Shown: positions 60,317 to 64,000 of the stretch, one piece after another
Layout: each line of letters starts with the position of its first letter
Numbering within the stretch: position 1 is the first letter of the stretch
NCBI GenBank assembly: GCA_024235835.1
Contig: JACKLQ010000002.1
Span: forward strand, 806,001-870,000
Length of the DNA: 64,000 bases
Reading direction: 5' to 3'
From: Thiobacillus sp.
GTDB lineage: Bacteria > Pseudomonadota > Gammaproteobacteria > Burkholderiales > Thiobacillaceae
Translations under genes and position numbers: made by a program
The notes under the pieces: generated by a model
Database searches by the model: none
The model's input: the letters and a program-made list of their open reading frames with translations, nothing else
What the model was told of the DNA's origin: nothing

Positions 60317-61842
60317 AGCTCCTGGCCCCATTCCATCACGTCGCAGAGGGAGTCCAGGACGTCCAGGCGTCGGATCCAGGCATGGGGCAGGTGCTCCAGG
60401 CCGAACTGGGTGCCGTACAACTGGCCGGCGATGGCGGCGGCGGCGGCAGAGTCCCCGTCCTGGTTGGCGGCGGTGGCCATGACCTTGGCGAAATCCAGGC
60501 TGCGGCTGGTGGCATAGTGGCCGATGGCCAGGGCCTCATCCCCCGCCCAGCCCTGTCCCAGGGTCGGTGGGATGTGGGCCAGGTGGTGGCGCTTCGCGGC
60601 CTCCAGGGCCGCGTCCAGCCGGGCGATGGTATCCCCGCAGCCGGCGTGGCCCTGGGCCAGTTCCCTGGCCCGCTGGAAGGCCTCGGGTGCCGTCTTGCCT
60701 TGCAGCAGCAGGCACAGGGCGGCGGCGAGGATGCCTGCAGGCAGATAGGCGCTGGGGTGTCCATGGGTCAGGGCGGCGGCGCGCAGGCCCAGGCTGAATG
60801 CCCGGCCGGCATCCATGTTGGGCATCAATGCCACCGGGGCGATGCGCACGATCCCGCCGCTGCCCTTGCTGTCATTGATGGGGGCATCCGGCGAGCCCAG
60901 GCCGCCGGCTTCCAGGGCCACCTTGCAGGTCTTGCCCTGGGAGCGGCGCACGTGCAGGGCGGCGTGCTTCATCAGCCGGCTGGCCTCGTTGCCCAGGGCT
61001 TTGCCTCCCTGTGTTTCCAGCCAGTCCATGTAGGACGTGCGGACCTGGCGCAGCAGGCTGTCATCGTCGGTTTCCTTGCGCAGATGAGCCCGGGTCAGGC
61101 CTTCCAGGGTGAAGAGAGTCAGCTGGGTGATGCCGGACACCACCATCTGGCCGTGCTCGTACTGGGGGATGCGCAGGCCGCCGCCACCGAAGCGGCGCTG
61201 GATGGCGGCCACCTTGTCATATTCAACGGGGTAACCGAAGCCGTCGCCCAGGGCCCCCCCCAGCAGGCAGGCAAGGCGGTGGGCCATGGCCTCGTCCTGC
61301 CGGGCGTTGATCTTGGATACACCGTGTACGTGCTCCTCCTGGGCACGGGTCTGGATCGCCCCCGGCCGGGCACGGCGCACCTGGGACACGGCTTCGGCGG
61401 GGGGCATGCCCAGTTCCACGAGCAGGTGGGCGGCGATGGTGCCCGCCCGGCCCAGGCCGGCCTTGCAGTGGAGCACCACCCGGCCCCCCTGGCGCAACAG
61501 GCGGCGCAGGCGCAGGCCGGAATAGAACCAGCGCGTGCCGAAATGCCAGTCGGGCACGTCCATGTCGGGGATGGGCAGGTGGTGCCATTCCAGGCCTTCC
61601 GCCTCGGCCATCTCCCCCAGGTGCTCCACCCGCATCTGCTCGAACTCGTGGGCCTCGATGAGGGTGACCAGGACGGTGGCTCCCCAGGCGCGGATGGAGG
61701 ACAGGTCCATGGCCAGGTCCCGCCTTGGCAAGCCGGCACTCGCTTCGGTCTGGCATCGTCCAGGGCAATGGGTCAGGCCCAGGACCCCCTTGCCCTGGGG
61801 CAGGTGAAGGGTGTCGATCAACAGCTTGTGCTCGTCGGCCAT
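60292..61842 (-). CDS. Dual-specificity phosphatase fused to ADP-ribosylglycohydrolase-like domain
   Basis: A 516-residue fusion. Residues 1-180: CDKN3-like phosphatase with GVLGLTHCPGRC and the CX5R loop HCKAGLGRAGT (Cys126, Arg132), plus acidic residues in LPIPDMDVPDW as candidate general acid. Residues 190-516: ADP-ribosylglycohydrolase (DraG/ARH) fold, with GALGDGFGYPVEYD at the start and DGDSAAAAAIAGQLYG (Asp462, Asp464) near the end. The usual second motif (S/T)DDTQ reads SGITQ here (residues 236-240), so two metal ligands are missing. The start ATG 61842 is 11 bases before the metH stop; the HIT-like gene overlaps its 3' end. Confidence 0.88.
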   Translation of the reverse strand: MADEHKLLIDTLHLPQGKGVLGLTHCPGRCQTEASAGLPRRDLAMDLSSIRAWGATVLVTLIEAHEFEQMRVEHLGEMAEAEGLEWHHLPIPDMDVPDWHFGTRWFYSGLRLRRLLRQGGRVVLHCKAGLGRAGTIAAHLLVELGMPPAEAVSQVRRARPGAIQTRAQEEHVHGVSKINARQDEAMAHRLACLLGGALGDGFGYPVEYDKVAAIQRRFGGGGLRIPQYEHGQMVVSGITQLTLFTLEGLTRAHLRKETDDDSLLRQVRTSYMDWLETQGGKALGNEASRLMKHAALHVRRSQGKTCKVALEAGGLGSPDAPINDSKGSGGIVRIAPVALMPNMDAGRAFSLGLRAAALTHGHPSAYLPAGILAAALCLLLQGKTAPEAFQRARELAQGHAGCGDTIARLDAALEAAKRHHLAHIPPTLGQGWAGDEALAIGHYATSRSLDFAKVMATAANQDGDSAAAAAIAGQLYGTQFGLEHLPHAWIRRLDVLDSLCDVMEWGQELWTGPAAS

Positions 61843-61852
61843 GGGCGGTGGT

Positions 61853-64000
<2,148 letters not shown>

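Overview
The window is a GC-rich, gene-dense stretch of a chromosome. The gene set points to a betaproteobacterium, probably of the Rhodocyclales/Nitrosomonadales type: an XrtA/PEP-CTERM exopolysaccharide locus, the hemC-hemD-hemX-hemY run behind an AlgR-type regulator, lptM-lysA beside cyaY and argH, the yqgE-ruvX-pyrR-pyrB-pyrC run, and an AlgP-like Lys/Ala/Pro repeat protein. I cannot assign genus or species. I saw no rRNA, tRNA or CRISPR array.

Layout. (1) 1-8.1 kb, minus strand: mlaA, greB, a NarL-type response regulator, a CopL-like Cys/His-rich secreted protein and the copper/silver RND efflux operon cusC-cusB-cusA. CusB carries a fused CusF-like domain, and cusA runs off the left edge. 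(2) 8.3-8.9 kb: two small unidentified genes. (3) 9.1-18.0 kb, plus strand: an XrtA-associated polysaccharide operon (export lipoprotein, chain-length protein, tyrosine autokinase, beta-barrel protein, ExeA-like ATPase, deacetylase, FemAB-like protein, glycosyltransferase). A convergent asparagine-synthase-like gene lacking the glutaminase cysteine follows. No exosortase gene is present, although a PEP-CTERM protein lies at 45.5 kb. (4) 19.8-29.4 kb: housekeeping genes (glutaredoxin-like protein, oligopeptidase A, gamma carbonic anhydrase, GAF protein, CnoX-like protein, then the pyrimidine cluster with a catalytically dead dihydroorotase, ruvX and yqgE). (5) 29.4-32.5 kb: photolyase, an intergenic repeat with a long hairpin, insertion-sequence remnants and the histone-H1-like repeat gene. 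(6) 32.6-42.4 kb: lysA, lptM, cyaY, argH, orphan algR, a periplasmic thioredoxin, hemC/D/X, a truncated hemY, a ferredoxin reductase and a sugar-epimerase-like gene. (7) 42.5-47.5 kb, accessory: a zinc-ribbon plus PD-(D/E)XK nuclease candidate, a NamZ/DUF1343 and DOMON-like gene pair, the PEP-CTERM protein, and an inverted partial copy of the photolyase. (8) 47.6-64 kb: thioredoxin, MurG-like glycosyltransferase, hda, nadA, mscL, an OmpA protein with five thrombospondin type 3 repeats, tldD, a nitrilase-family amidase, yhdP preceded by two tandem 82-bp repeats that each encode a 26-residue ORF, a HIT-like nucleotidyltransferase, a phosphatase-ADP-ribosylglycohydrolase fusion, and metH running off the right edge.

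The strongest candidates for something undescribed are the phosphatase-ADP-ribosylglycohydrolase fusion with its overlapping HIT-like partner (59.3-61.8 kb), the stand-alone zinc-ribbon nuclease (42.5-43.5 kb), and the two tandem mini-ORFs in front of yhdP (59.03-59.19 kb). All functional statements come from reading translated sequence and recalling families; no search was run.
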